A stretch of 36,335 bases of DNA from an uncultured Bacteroidales bacterium. GTDB taxonomy: Bacteria > Bacteroidota > Bacteroidia > Bacteroidales > UBA932. The position numbers and the translations under genes were made by a program. Of this stretch, positions 23,158-31,326 are shown piece by piece (position 1 is the first letter of the stretch; each line of letters starts with the position of its first letter). The stretch spans positions 1 to 36,335 of the forward strand of contig ONJB01000028.1 of assembly GCA_900318015.1 (NCBI GenBank), written 5' to 3'. Below the pieces are notes generated by a model, which saw only the letters and a program-made list of their open reading frames with translations, was not told where the DNA came from and did no database searches.

Positions 23158-24318
23158 ATGAGTCCCGACCGCTTCATAGCGCGGAAACTCAAGTTTCAGG
23201 GGAAACTCGCGGCGGCGTCGATCGCCGTGAGTTTCCTCGTCATCATCGTCGCCGTCGCCGTCTCGTCCGGATTCAGGCAGTCCGTACGGGACGGGGTCGC
23301 GCGGCTGACCGGCGACATCCGGATCGCGCCGTCGTCCGCCGTCGCCGCGGAAGGGGACCCGGTCCCCGTCCACCTGCCGTCGGAGGAAGCCATCCTGGGC
23401 ATTTCCGGCGTGCAGTCCATCCGTCCGGTCGCCGTCCGAGCGGGCATCGTCCGCAGCGGCGACATCATCCACGGCGTGCTGGTGAAGGGCGTCCCCGACC
23501 GTCCCGACTCCAGCCTGTGCGTGTCCATCCCCACCCGCCTTGCGGCCATCACAGGCCTCAAGGAAGGAGATGACATGACTACGTATTTCGTCGGGAAAAA
23601 GGTCCGCGTGCGCAAGTTCCACGTGACGTCCGTGCACCGGGACATGCTGGAGATGGACGACAACCTGGTGGTCTATGCGAACCTCGCGGATATCCAGCGC
23701 CTGAACGGCTGGAACGAGGACCAGGCGTCCGCCCTGGAAGTGTCTGTGGACCCGGCCCACCGCACCAACCTGTGGGTCAACGAACTGACGGACGAGATCG
23801 GGATGCGCCTCGTGCTGAGCGGCGAGGAAGGGGAGGACAACCTGGTCGCCACCTCCTCCGTCCGCACCTACGGACAGATCTTCGACTGGCTGGACCTGCT
23901 GGATTTCAACGTGCTTGTCATCCTGGTCCTGATGATCGTCGTGGCGGGCGTGAACATGATCTCGGGCCTGCTGATCGTCCTGTTCCGGAACATCGCCACC
24001 ATCGGCACGCTCAAGACCCTGGGCATGGGCGACCGCGCCATCGGCAAGGTCTTCCTGCGCGTGGCGGCGGGCGTCGTCCTGAAAGGGATGCTCATCGGGA
24101 ATGCCGTGGGGCTGCTGTTCTGTTTCTTCCAGCAGGCGACCCACCTCCTGAAACTGGACCCGGTCAACTATTTCGTCTCCTACGTCCCGGTCCATGTGGA
24201 CATTCCCTGGATCCTGGCCGCGGACCTGGTGGCCTTCGTGGCCATCATGCTGCTCCTGCTGATCCCGACGCTCTTCATCGCGCGGGTGGATCCGGCCCAG
24301 ACCGTCAAGGCCGAATAA
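23158..24318 (+). CDS. ABC transporter permease, LolC/E-FtsX type
   Basis: This 386-residue inner-membrane protein has the MacB/FtsX-family layout. One N-terminal helix (about 17-38) is followed by a large periplasmic domain (about 40-250) and three C-terminal helices (about 257-282, 300-330 and 355-380). The cytoplasmic coupling region NIATIGTLKTLGMGDRAIGK lies between the second and third helices, as in LolE. Such permeases move lipoproteins to the outer membrane or work in other mechanotransmission systems. No ATPase is adjacent; a LolD-like ATPase starts at position 308 but nothing links the two. It follows the M13 gene with no gap and meets the lytic transglycosylase stop back to back. 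Confidence 0.9.
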   Translation: MSPDRFIARKLKFQGKLAAASIAVSFLVIIVAVAVSSGFRQSVRDGVARLTGDIRIAPSSAVAAEGDPVPVHLPSEEAILGISGVQSIRPVAVRAGIVRSGDIIHGVLVKGVPDRPDSSLCVSIPTRLAAITGLKEGDDMTTYFVGKKVRVRKFHVTSVHRDMLEMDDNLVVYANLADIQRLNGWNEDQASALEVSVDPAHRTNLWVNELTDEIGMRLVLSGEEGEDNLVATSSVRTYGQIFDWLDLLDFNVLVILVLMIVVAGVNMISGLLIVLFRNIATIGTLKTLGMGDRAIGKVFLRVAAGVVLKGMLIGNAVGLLFCFFQQATHLLKLDPVNYFVSYVPVHVDIPWILAADLVAFVAIMLLLLIPTLFIARVDPAQTVKAE

Positions 24319-25287
24319 TTATCTGGGATAAACCTCCGAATACTCTTCGTACGTGTCGAGCACCTCGCGCACGTAGGCGATGGTCTGCTTCCCGTGGAAA
24401 CCGGGAACTTCCGGGATGATGGAGACGATGTTGTCCCAGCGGGAGGGGTCCACGCCCAGTTCCTCGGCCGTCCGGATGCATTTCAGGAGATTCCCCTCGC
24501 CGCAGTTGTAGGCGGCCAGGGCGAATTTCAGGCGCTCCAGGGAGTCGGCCCCGTGCCCGGCGAACATTTCCGACAGATAGGACAGGTATTTCGTGCCGAT
24601 GGCCACGTTCACCGCCGGATCCAGCAGGGTGTCCACGCTGTACTGCTCGTTGCGGATCTGCATGAGTCCGACGGCGCCCCGTCCGGAAACGGATTCGTTG
24701 ATGAACTTGGATTCGTGGTAGATCAGGGCGGAAAGGAGACGCCAGTCCCAGCCCGTCTCGGCGGCATTCTTTTTCACGATGTCGTCATAGGGGCTGATTG
24801 AGGTGAGGCTCGTGCCCACGCGGCGCCGGTAGTTCCGGTCCATCTTCCGGATGCCGCCGTTCCCGTTCATCACCGCGATCCAGGCGTTGAGACGCCGGGT
24901 TTCGGCATGCCGGTCGTTCCGGAGCACCCAGACGGTGCTGTCGCGGAAGGGGATGGTGCTGATGAAATCATCGGTGTGGAGGCTGTCGGCGCGGTACATC
25001 ACCAGCAGGTCCACCGAACCTTTCCGGAGCGAATCCAGGTAGTCGGTGCCGCTGGTCGGAGTGATGAATTCGAGTTTCAGCCCATGGTCGTCGGCGAATT
25101 CGCGGAGGATGATCTTGTTCATGCCGACCGTCAGTCCGCGGACGGGCTCGCCTTTGAGGTCGATGACGCAGCGGAGCGACTGCGGGGGGTATTCCAGGGC
25201 CAGCTGCCGGGTGGTCAGGGGCATCGCGAGCGCGGCCGCGACGACGAGCGCGGTAACCAGCACGTATTTCCAGACGGGATGGCGCAT
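24319..25287 (-). CDS. MltF-like membrane-anchored lytic transglycosylase
   Basis: This 322-residue protein has an N-terminal signal/anchor (about 8-24), a solute-binding-protein-like domain (about 38-165, with LKGEPVRGLTVGMNK and GSVDLLVMYRADS) and a C-terminal SLT domain (about 175-320). The catalytic Glu192 sits in LIYHESKF, followed by GRGAVGLMQI and later ALAAYNCGEGN, the standard family-1 transglycosylase motifs. It cleaves peptidoglycan glycan strands to 1,6-anhydro products. The two-domain order is that of MltF, though shorter than the enterobacterial protein. It starts four bases after the porin stop, so it is the second gene of that operon. Confidence 0.92.
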   Translation of the reverse strand: MRHPVWKYVLVTALVVAAALAMPLTTRQLALEYPPQSLRCVIDLKGEPVRGLTVGMNKIILREFADDHGLKLEFITPTSGTDYLDSLRKGSVDLLVMYRADSLHTDDFISTIPFRDSTVWVLRNDRHAETRRLNAWIAVMNGNGGIRKMDRNYRRRVGTSLTSISPYDDIVKKNAAETGWDWRLLSALIYHESKFINESVSGRGAVGLMQIRNEQYSVDTLLDPAVNVAIGTKYLSYLSEMFAGHGADSLERLKFALAAYNCGEGNLLKCIRTAEELGVDPSRWDNIVSIIPEVPGFHGKQTIAYVREVLDTYEEYSEVYPR

Positions 25288-25291
25288 GGAG

Positions 25292-27979
25292 TCATCGGCC
25301 TCTACCGCCCATCATGCCGCCGAAGCCGCCGCCTCCGCCGCTCATGCCGGACCCGGCCCGGTCGGACAGTTTCCGGTTGTTGCCGAGGGACGGATAGAAC
25401 GGCCACGTGATGCCGAACTTGAAGATCCGGGGCGGATGGATATAACGATGGGCGCTGAAATAGTCGTGTTTCTTGGTCGGCCAGCCCTGTCCGACGTTCT
25501 CCATCTTGAGGAAGATGCAGGCCTGTTTCCACTGCAGGTTCATGAAAGCGTCGAGATACGGCGTCTCCCCGTACTGCTGTTCCTTCTGGTTATAGAACGT
25601 GCCCGAGACCGGGTTGAAACCCGGGGCATACCATTTCGTGGTGTACCGGGCATCCACGCCGATCTGCATCTTGAGCACGTCTTCTCGTACGACCGGGAAC
25701 TGGAGGTACCATCGGAGGTTCACGGCCAGTTTCGGCAGCGGAATCACATCTTCCTTGGAAGAAAGCTGGAAGAGGGCGCTGTTCTCGAGCCGGAGGATGC
25801 CCAGGTGGAAATCTTTCCGCAAGGCGGCCGTCAGGACGCTCATCGCCTCCGGATTCTGCCGGATCACGCCGAGGGAGTCATAATAGATGTTGTTCGCCAG
25901 GAGGGCGTAGCCGGCCGATGCGTAGATCTTCCATTTCGGGAAGTCCAGGGAGGCCTGGATGCGGGTCGTGGAAGTCTTGGAGAAGTCGTTGTCCCACATG
26001 AAGTGGTTTGCGTACAGGTGCTGCTCGTAGAAGTCCGGTTCCTTGAGGTCCGTCTCGAAGCGGGCCGTCAGGCTGATCGGGCTCAGGGAGTCGCGGCGGA
26101 AAGGGAAGACGCTCAGCTTCGCCTTGCCGCGGATGAAGAAGTCCCCGGCTCCGTGGCCGGCGAAGTCCAGCTGTCCGAGGGCGTCCCATTCGAAGTATCG
26201 GCTGAGGCGGCCTTCCGCACCTGCATACGCATAGAGCGTATTCCATTTTTCCGTATCCCTCTTGTACAGGTAGCTGCCCTTCCGGAAGTTGTTGTGCGAC
26301 AGGTACCGGTCCCCGATGCCGCCTTCCACCTTGGACACGACGGCATTCTCGTGCCAGGGCTGGAACCGCAGGAAGACGCGGTTGTCAAGCCGCATCGTAT
26401 GCAGGGAGTCGGCGCTCTTGGTCGGGTTGATGTAGAAATTGTTGTTATAGAAAGCCCTTCCGATCGCGTCCGCTGAGGCGATTTCGTCCACGTAGAGCTT
26501 GTTGTACACCGACCAGTCGCTGGACGTGCCCAGGAAGACGGAGGTCAAGTCCTTGTCGAGGGTGTCCTTCCGGACATAGCTGGAATCCTTCCGGTGCTTG
26601 AAGTCCTGGAGGAAGGATAACGGGAGCCGCACGGATTGGTCGAAGAAGACCGTCCGCTTGGTATACTTGTTCGACGCATTGGACAGGAACACGTCCACTT
26701 CCCGGATGTCCTGGAGGACTGTGTCCTTTACGTCGCCGATATGCTGGACACCGCCGTTCTCCACCCGGTTGACGCTGTTCCAGATGATGCCGCCGTGGGC
26801 GAGGTACCGCTTGCCCAGCCAGTTGGCCGTGGCGAAGGCGGTCTTGTTGCGCGCCTTCTGGTTCTTGAGGATGCCCGCGCCGCCGTAGGTCTTGTATTCG
26901 AGCGCGATGTTCAGCGAGGGGATGATGTTCTGGGTCGTGAAGATCCGGATGTCGTCATTGGACGTGGTCTCGGAATTCAGGAGGTTGCCGTAGTAGGCGA
27001 GTTCCGTGTACGGGGTCTTCGTGTTGAACATCGGGATGGAGGAGGGCGTGTAGGTCCAGCTCTCGTACGGGGCGTAATAGCTGACGGTCGACCGCGGGTC
27101 CTCCCGCTTGAAATAGTTGTAGGTCTGGACGGCCGATCCGGTCATGCCCAGGAACGTGCCGCCGATGTCCTCCTTCAGGTAGGGATAGTCGTGGAAGTGG
27201 TAGTCCGCGGTGGTGTCCCAGGCGAAAGACTCCACCCGGTTGAAGTACGGGTCGTGCTTCCAGGTGACGAGACGCTTGTAGTACAGGCTGTCCGGCAGCC
27301 AGGCCGTCTCCAGGATGCGCGGGGTGTTCTCGATGATGCTGTCCCGGATCTGCTTGAGGCTGTCCTTGATTTGCTGGATGGAGTCCTGGCGGTGGATGGT
27401 CCGCGCGATCTTCTTCTCGTTTTCGTATCTTTTCCGCTCGGCCTTGGAAAGACCCGCATACCAGCGTTCGAAACGCTCTTTCGCGGCTAACGTGGAATCG
27501 GCCAGATACAGGGAGTCGATGCGGGGCCAGTCCAGGGTGTCTCCCGCGGCCATCAGGGAGTCGACGACGAAACGGTGGGTGAAGGAGTCCTTGACGGCCA
27601 CGTAGTAGCGGTACAGGAAAGGATCGGTGATCCGGAGGCTGTCCGGGACTTTCATCGTATCACGCGCGAAGACCCGGGGCGTGGTGTCGGCGTCCTGGAC
27701 GGTGACGCCGAAGAAGTCGAAGTCGTCGTCCGAGAGGTCCTTCAGCACGGTGTCTTTCTTCACGGGGGCCGTCTTCACCGTATCCAACTTCACGGCGGCT
27801 TTCTTCCCGGTATCCTGCGGCACGGTGTCGCGGCGCAGCGTATCCAGGCGCACCTCCCGAAGGAGCCGCACCCGGGTATCCGGCCGCACGGTCCGGGCGG
27901 ATTCCACCCCGACCGTCCCGATGACCGTGAGCCCCGCGATGACCGCCGGGACCAGTATTTCGGACCACAGATTTTTCAT
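25292..27979 (-). CDS. Bacteroidota putative porin (outer-membrane beta-barrel)
   Basis: This 895-residue protein fits the 'putative porin' family of Bacteroidota. It has a hydrophobic export signal (about 5-22), then a low-complexity stretch full of Asp-Thr pairs (about 30-110: LDTLRRDTVPQDTGKK, VKLDTVK, VKKDTVLKD). A large region of alternating hydrophobic/aromatic strands follows, with motifs such as KFGITWPFYPSLG near the end, as expected of a barrel. After this last strand comes an unusual Gly/Met-rich tail (GMSGGGGGFGGMMGGRGR). I chose the ATG at 27979 because the longer frame to 28066 runs through the promoter at 27987-27994. The gene is near-leaderless and leads an operon with the lytic transglycosylase. 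Confidence 0.85.
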   Translation of the reverse strand: MKNLWSEILVPAVIAGLTVIGTVGVESARTVRPDTRVRLLREVRLDTLRRDTVPQDTGKKAAVKLDTVKTAPVKKDTVLKDLSDDDFDFFGVTVQDADTTPRVFARDTMKVPDSLRITDPFLYRYYVAVKDSFTHRFVVDSLMAAGDTLDWPRIDSLYLADSTLAAKERFERWYAGLSKAERKRYENEKKIARTIHRQDSIQQIKDSLKQIRDSIIENTPRILETAWLPDSLYYKRLVTWKHDPYFNRVESFAWDTTADYHFHDYPYLKEDIGGTFLGMTGSAVQTYNYFKREDPRSTVSYYAPYESWTYTPSSIPMFNTKTPYTELAYYGNLLNSETTSNDDIRIFTTQNIIPSLNIALEYKTYGGAGILKNQKARNKTAFATANWLGKRYLAHGGIIWNSVNRVENGGVQHIGDVKDTVLQDIREVDVFLSNASNKYTKRTVFFDQSVRLPLSFLQDFKHRKDSSYVRKDTLDKDLTSVFLGTSSDWSVYNKLYVDEIASADAIGRAFYNNNFYINPTKSADSLHTMRLDNRVFLRFQPWHENAVVSKVEGGIGDRYLSHNNFRKGSYLYKRDTEKWNTLYAYAGAEGRLSRYFEWDALGQLDFAGHGAGDFFIRGKAKLSVFPFRRDSLSPISLTARFETDLKEPDFYEQHLYANHFMWDNDFSKTSTTRIQASLDFPKWKIYASAGYALLANNIYYDSLGVIRQNPEAMSVLTAALRKDFHLGILRLENSALFQLSSKEDVIPLPKLAVNLRWYLQFPVVREDVLKMQIGVDARYTTKWYAPGFNPVSGTFYNQKEQQYGETPYLDAFMNLQWKQACIFLKMENVGQGWPTKKHDYFSAHRYIHPPRIFKFGITWPFYPSLGNNRKLSDRAGSGMSGGGGGFGGMMGGRGR

Positions 27980-27986
27980 CAACCTA

Positions 27987-27994
27987 CAAAGATA
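27987..27994 (-). promoter_or_regulatory. Porin promoter -7 box (near-leaderless)
   Basis: TATCTTTG on the minus strand is an exact TAnnTTTG box ending only seven bases before the ATG at 27979. Transcription should start within a few bases of the start codon. Confidence 0.7.
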
Positions 27995-28143
27995 AGAATA
28001 ATTTCCGGAATCCCATTTTTCGGTATCCTGTAGGGGAAGTACCAGTAGCTTTTTTTTAGAAATCATCCACCATCTATTGGTTAAAAGACCGAAGATTGAT
28101 ATTTAATGACGAATTCTTTTTATCTTCTTTTTTGACCAAAGGG

Positions 28144-28151
28144 TAACTTTG
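28144..28151 (+). promoter_or_regulatory. -7 box for the susC-susD operon
   Basis: TAACTTTG fits TAnnTTTG exactly, 45 bases before the susC ATG at 28197. No -33 TTG is seen at 19-21 bases, which suggests dependence on an activator or alternative sigma factor. Confidence 0.65.
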
Positions 28152-28196
28152 TAAAAAATGACAATAATTCTTTTTGTTTTTTAACCTATCAAGCCT

Positions 28197-31100
28197 ATGT
28201 TGAGACACTTTTTAAAGGTTGCCGCCTCCGTTATGGTAGTGGCAATGCTAGTGCTGTGTTCAGGCAATGCCTTTGCACAGAACCGCGCTCTGAGCGGAAA
28301 GGTTGTTGACGGCACCGGCGCTCCTGTTGTCGGAGCGGCAGTCATGGTTGCTGGCAATTCCAGCAATGGTACCGTCACGGACATGGAGGGACAGTTCAAG
28401 ATGACGGTCCCCTCAAATGCAACGCTGATCGTAAGCTGCCTGGGTTTTGCCGACAAACAGGTCCAGGTGGGCAATCAGTCTGTCATCACGATTACGCTCG
28501 AAGAGGATGTGACGTACCTGGATGAGACCGTGGTCATCGGTTACGGTGTTCAGAAGAAGTCCGACCTCACCGGTGCTGTCGCTTCCGTGCGCGAGGACGA
28601 CCTCAAGAACCGTTCGACTTCAGATGCCGCCGCCGCCCTTCAGGGAAAGGTAGCCGGTGTCCAGGTCATCACCAACTCCGGCGCGCCTGGAAGCGGCACT
28701 GGAATCCAGGTCCGTGGTGTTTCGTCCAACAGCGGCAATATCGGACCGCTCATCATTGTGGACGGCCTCAAGGTCAGCAGCATCCAGTATCTCGACCCTT
28801 CTCTGATCGAGTCCATGGAGGTCCTCAAGGATGCGGCTTCCGCGGCCATCTATGGCGCTGAAGCGGGCAATGGTGTGGTTCTCGTCACCACCAAGCAGGG
28901 CGGAAAAGGAACGGCATCCGTCTCCTATTCCGGCAAATACATCCTTCAGTCGCTTGCGCATAAGCCTGAGATGCTGAACGCCCAGCAGTTCATCGACTAC
29001 AAGGAATTGCAAGGTTATGCCATCCAGGATATGCTGAAGAATGCGAATTACAATGGTCTTGATACGGATTGGTTCGATGAATACTTCGGACCTTCCTGGA
29101 GTCCCCAGCACACCCTGACCTTCCAGGGCGGTAACAAGAACGGCCATTATTTCGCAGCGCTCAATTATGTCAACCAGGATGGTATCATCCGGGGTGACAA
29201 GGATCTTTACAAGCGGCTTTCCGCCCAGTTGAATGCCGATTACAGTCTCACGGACTGGCTTGAGGTGGGAAACAACATCTCGCTCGAACAATGGACGACC
29301 AAATCCGTTTCCCAGCAGGGCTATGGCTCCGCCTTCGAGTCTCTCATGACCATCGACCCGACCACTCCTGTCTATTGGACTGATCCCAGCCAGTTCAACC
29401 AGGATTACCGGAATAAATACGAGGCGGTCCTGGCCGGCGCTTCCGAGTACCCCTACAGTTTCCTGGGCGACGAGAACGGCTGGTTCGCCACCTCCGCCAT
29501 CGACGAAACCCGAGGCGGCAGCCCGTTCGTACAGCGGGACGCCACCGACGGCTCGAGCGGAGGCCTCAATGTCAAGGGCGTGTTGTTTGCGAATCTCAAG
29601 CCGGTCAAGGGCCTGGTCATCACCAGCCGCTTCGGCTTCCGCATCTCCCAGAGCAACGTACACAGTTATCAGGCTCCTTACTACTCCAACGGTAAAGCGG
29701 ACACCAAGACATACACCCTCAGGGCTGAAGCCAACACGGGGCTCTACTATCAGTGGGAGAACTTTGCGAACTACAACAAGGTCTTTGCCGGGAAACACAG
29801 TCTCAACGTGATGGCCGGTATGTCCTTCATCCATAACAAATCGGATAATGTACACGGTACGGCCACCGGTGCGGACATCCTCAAGGGATACGAGCCCAAC
29901 TTCCGGTATCTGAACTATGTGTTAGATGATGCGACCAAGAAATTCAGCAACTCTCCCTCCGAGTCTGCAAGCCTTTCCTATTTCGGCCGTCTGGGATACA
30001 CCTATGACAACCGTTACAGCATCCAGGCGAACTTCCGCGCGGACGCCTTCGACTCCTCGAAACTCTCTGCAAAGAACCGCTGGGGTTACTTCCCTTCCGT
30101 CTCCGCCGGCTGGACCATCAGCAATGAGCCTTGGTTCAAGGGGGCCATCACGCCCAGTTCCATTTCCTTCTTGAAATTGCGTGGATCCTGGGGTATCAAC
30201 GGTAACATCAACGTGCTGAGCGGTTATCCTTACTCGACTTCCATCTCGCTCAACAGCCAGTGGTATCAGTATCACATCGATCAGACCGGAAACGTCTATG
30301 GCTCCGCCCCGGACGGTCTTGCGAACCCCAACCTTACCTGGGAAACTTCCAATCAGGTCGACGCAGGTCTGGATGCCCGCTTCCTTGATAACCGGCTTTC
30401 CTTCACCTTCGACTGGTTCCGCAAGGAAACCAGGGACCTGCTCGTGTCCTATTCTCCCACTCCGGAATACGGCGTGTCCAGCGTCACCAACAATGCCGGT
30501 AATGTGCTCAATACCGGTTTTGAGGCCGAACTCGGTTGGAAGGATGCGATCGGAGACTTCCGGTACGGCATCAATGCGAACTTCTCTTATCTGAAGAACC
30601 GGGTCACCTATCTTCTCCCGACTCTTCCGAGGCTCCTGCAGAGCCCGGCTTCGGGCAGCAATTACCCGAACAATACGGTCTTTGAAGTCGGCCAGCCCAT
30701 CTGGTATATCCGCGGATACATCTATGACGGCATCAACGAGGACGGAACCCCCAACCTCAGGGATGTCAACGAGGACGGCCAGGTCAGCGACGCCGACATG
30801 ACTTATATCGGCAAGGGTCTTCCCGACTATACCTATGGCATCACCCTCAACTTTGAGTGGAAAGGCCTGGACTTCATCGTGTTCGGTTCCGGGCAGGGTG
30901 GCTGCGAGATCCTGAATACGCTCTACCGTCCCGGTTATCACAACTCTCTCCGCTACTACTATCTGAACTCAAAGACGGCGGCGAACCCGAACGGCAAGTT
31001 CCCTGAGCCGGCGAAAGTGTCGGGCGACATGAATTTCTGGGGGTCGACTGCCGGTGTGTTTGACGGCTCTTTCTTCAAGATCCGGCAGATCCAGCTTGGT

Positions 31101-31307
31101 TACACGGTTCCTCAGGTGTGGACGAAGAAGATTCTCATCAATCAGCTTCGCATGTTCGTCTCCCTGGATGATTACTTTACTTTCACCAGCTATCCGGGTA
31201 TGGATCCCGAGACGGCGACTTCCGGGTCGGCGTCCGGCCGCGGTGTGGATATCGGCGCCTATCCCAGCATGCGTAAATTAATGCTCGGTGTCAATGTTTC
31301 TTTCTAA
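28197..31307 (+). CDS. susC: SusC/RagA-family TonB-dependent outer-membrane transporter
   Basis: This 1036-residue protein is a SusC-type transporter that imports large ligands, usually oligosaccharides or peptides, with TonB energy. It has a signal peptide (1-27, ending AFAQ), a carboxypeptidase-regulatory-like Ig domain (about 31-100, GKVVDGTGAPVVGAAVMV), a TonB box region (DETVVIGYGVQKK, about 109-121), a plug domain (with VDGLKVSSIQYLDPSLIESM and KDAASAAIYG) and a long beta-barrel. A calcium-loop-like DVNEDGQVSDADM is present near the C-terminus, as in many SusC proteins. It is followed after 19 bases by its SusD partner. No enzyme neighbours show the substrate. Codons look less strictly GC-ended than in the second susC. 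Confidence 0.96.
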   Translation: MLRHFLKVAASVMVVAMLVLCSGNAFAQNRALSGKVVDGTGAPVVGAAVMVAGNSSNGTVTDMEGQFKMTVPSNATLIVSCLGFADKQVQVGNQSVITITLEEDVTYLDETVVIGYGVQKKSDLTGAVASVREDDLKNRSTSDAAAALQGKVAGVQVITNSGAPGSGTGIQVRGVSSNSGNIGPLIIVDGLKVSSIQYLDPSLIESMEVLKDAASAAIYGAEAGNGVVLVTTKQGGKGTASVSYSGKYILQSLAHKPEMLNAQQFIDYKELQGYAIQDMLKNANYNGLDTDWFDEYFGPSWSPQHTLTFQGGNKNGHYFAALNYVNQDGIIRGDKDLYKRLSAQLNADYSLTDWLEVGNNISLEQWTTKSVSQQGYGSAFESLMTIDPTTPVYWTDPSQFNQDYRNKYEAVLAGASEYPYSFLGDENGWFATSAIDETRGGSPFVQRDATDGSSGGLNVKGVLFANLKPVKGLVITSRFGFRISQSNVHSYQAPYYSNGKADTKTYTLRAEANTGLYYQWENFANYNKVFAGKHSLNVMAGMSFIHNKSDNVHGTATGADILKGYEPNFRYLNYVLDDATKKFSNSPSESASLSYFGRLGYTYDNRYSIQANFRADAFDSSKLSAKNRWGYFPSVSAGWTISNEPWFKGAITPSSISFLKLRGSWGINGNINVLSGYPYSTSISLNSQWYQYHIDQTGNVYGSAPDGLANPNLTWETSNQVDAGLDARFLDNRLSFTFDWFRKETRDLLVSYSPTPEYGVSSVTNNAGNVLNTGFEAELGWKDAIGDFRYGINANFSYLKNRVTYLLPTLPRLLQSPASGSNYPNNTVFEVGQPIWYIRGYIYDGINEDGTPNLRDVNEDGQVSDADMTYIGKGLPDYTYGITLNFEWKGLDFIVFGSGQGGCEILNTLYRPGYHNSLRYYYLNSKTAANPNGKFPEPAKVSGDMNFWGSTAGVFDGSFFKIRQIQLGYTVPQVWTKKILINQLRMFVSLDDYFTFTSYPGMDPETATSGSASGRGVDIGAYPSMRKLMLGVNVSF

Positions 31308-31312
31308 TTCAC

Positions 31313-31317
31313 AGGAG
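31313..31317 (+). promoter_or_regulatory. Shine-Dalgarno-like site of susD
   Basis: AGGAG lies nine bases before the ATG at 31327. Such a site is uncommon in this window and supports 31327 over the upstream in-frame ATGs at 31288 and 31318. Confidence 0.5.
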
Positions 31318-31326
31318 ATGATAATC

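Larger units (their letters stand above)
27980..28196. other. Divergent intergenic region between porin and susC
   Basis: This 217-base AT-rich gap holds the porin -7 box (27987-27994, minus) and the susC -7 box (28144-28151, plus). Two copies of AATTCTTTTT (28112-28121 and 28166-28175) flank the susC promoter. No gene or RNA is recognisable. Confidence 0.7.

Noticed and set aside
21157-24195. A 1012-residue open frame antisense to the M13 peptidase and permease
   Set aside because: It crosses two well-supported genes, its translation is low-complexity (rich in His, Val, Asp and Gly) with no domain, and similar antisense frames face fadD, recJ and the second susC. It is a by-product of GC-ended codon use.
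27980-28066. Upstream start for the porin, adding 29 residues
   Set aside because: It would span the porin -7 box and would place a non-signal stretch before the export signal.
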